DNA from: Symsagittifera roscoffensis
Taxonomy: Eukaryota; Xenacoelomorpha; Acoela; Convolutidae
NCBI RefSeq assembly: GCF_963678635.1
Contig: NC_087067.1
Location: forward strand, 53,992,233-54,056,232
Length of the DNA stretch: 64,000 nucleotides
Direction of reading: 5' to 3'
Below the pieces are notes generated by a model. That model was not told the origin of the DNA and ran no database searches. It worked only from the letters and a program-made list of their open reading frames with translations. The position numbers and the translations under genes are program-made. The first letter of the stretch is position 1; each line of letters opens with the position of its first letter. Shown in pieces: positions 63,094 through 64,000 of the stretch.

Positions 63094-64000
63094 GTTCCCG
63101 ATAGTCAGGAGGATGACCTTGGGAATGAACAGTCCCTTGGTAGTTCCATCCATAATGGCGAAGATGACGACGGAGGAGATGCAGAAGTATTTCACTGATG
63201 GCTGGGACCCCCTGTTCATCGGCTACACGGCGGCGGTCTACTTCCATACTAGCGAGGCGAAGGTAAATTCGTGGACGACGCAAGCGAAAAAGAGGAGAGG
63301 CTCGCAGCCCCCCGGATATGAGGTGCGAAAGGTCTTGAGAGCTCTTGAGCAGGAGGGACTTGAGCACATGCTACCCATATGGGATGATGGCAGGATGATC
63401 ATGATGGAGGGGCACGTCGCATTGGTGGACGACATGAAATTTGCAACGAGAAAATATAAGGCACCCTATGGCTTAGAACAGGTAGAAATGAGACAGGAGG
63501 GAAAAGAACTAGATGCAGCAGGTCAACTGCATGTAGCCCTGACGGAATACAAGAAATTGGACCCTACGACACCATCACCACTGTCAGTGGACACGCCTGG
63601 AGACAAGAGGAGTGGACCCGTTGAGGACCGATTCAAAAGAATTCTCGAGAGAAGGAGAAATGAGTCAGAAGAAGAGAGTATGGATGAAACTCTCAGTGAA
63701 GCCGGTGAAGACATGGAAGTGGGGAATACGCCTGAACCAGGGCCATCAGGGGAGGAGCTCACCACTCAAGAGCTGTTGAAAGACTTGAGCGAGGAGAATT
63801 GGGCAGATACTGCCACCCCACCTCTGAATCCGTCCCCCCGGAAGAATCTGGAATTGCCATTGGCAGGTGAGACCTTCAATATGGGGATGTTACTCTTGAG
63901 CTCGGAGGAAAGGGAAAAGAACACGTTCGAAGGGAACAGGGACATGTTCCTGGGATCTCTGAAGGACGATGCTTGGCAGGAGTTCTTAAAAGAATTCAAT
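62711..64000 (+). CDS. Element B ORF2 part 3: continuation, open to the window edge
   Basis: 430 codons without a stop from 62,711 (just after an in-frame TAA) to the last base. It reads TYAFPDPLVTTYRHSVTHLS, co-linear with A's central ORF2 region from about residue 300. It continues through RRMTLGMNSPLVVPS, WDPLFIGYTAAVYF, MLPIWDDGRMI, PSPLSVDTPGDKRSGPVEDR and EDMEVGNTPEP. No start codon is implied; it is the tail of ORF2 after the frameshift. The function is unknown. Strong conservation with A, mostly by conservative changes, suggests that this long region was under protein selection. Confidence 0.78.

Larger units (their letters stand above)
45828..64000 (+). mobile_element. Element B, copy 2, continuing into ORF2 beyond the window
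   Basis: 5' LTR (45,828-46,682), leader, ORF1 (49,290-58,131), spacer and ORF2 from 58,632. This is the only place where B's ORF1 and ORF2 are seen together, so it shows the real element order. The 3' end and 3' LTR are outside the window. Confidence 0.9.

Overview
The window looks like transposon-packed DNA from an animal, probably an invertebrate. I see no host gene, no tRNA or rRNA, and no prokaryotic operon structure. What can be read is retroelement sequence: Ty3/gypsy LTR retrotransposons, a Penelope-like element (PLE) and LINE relics. Two TTTTCAG-type 3' splice sites fit a nematode-like genome, but that is weak evidence and I cannot name the species.

Layout. Element A (1-17,330) is an LTR retrotransposon whose 5' part lies outside the window. 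It has a decayed pol (1-5,297), a spacer, a decayed second long ORF (5,807-13,425) and a 3' LTR (13,423-17,330) split by a PLE (14,235-17,240). About 1 kb of antisense LINE relics (17,331-18,368) separates it from element B. Element B starts with a 5' LTR (18,369-19,223) and a 2.6-kb leader carrying a 14-bp minisatellite. Its gag-pro-RT-RH-IN-macro-like coding region follows at 21,831-30,672. A tandem duplication of 27.46 kb (3,497-30,959, repeated at 30,960-58,418) then restarts inside element A's integrase. After the second copy ends, element B continues uninterrupted into its own second ORF (58,632 to the window edge).

Without the duplication, B is one element of roughly 21 kb (inferred by completing its missing 3' end from A). 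It would be LTR, long leader, ORF1, about 500 bp of spacer, ORF2, LTR. ORF1 encodes Gag with two zinc knuckles, an aspartic protease, RT, RNase H, integrase with a GPY/F tail, and a C-terminal extension ending in a domain resembling OARD1/TARG1-type macro domains. ORF2 is unusual for this superfamily. It has an N-terminal helical region, a 7-residue coiled-coil repeat, a clear SGNH/GDSL hydrolase domain, a second SGNH-like domain and a long unrecognised C-terminal part. Splice donors in the LTR and an acceptor just before ORF2 suggest ORF2 is made from a spliced or trans-spliced RNA.

None of the LTR elements is intact as written. A has many frameshifts and stops, and B has a few. The PLE reading frame is intact and carries a PHD-like zinc finger between RT motifs B and C. 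Likely order of events: LINE relics, then insertion of A and B, then PLE insertion into A's LTR, then the 27-kb duplication, whose copies differ at only about six places by eye. That duplication could also be an assembly artefact.
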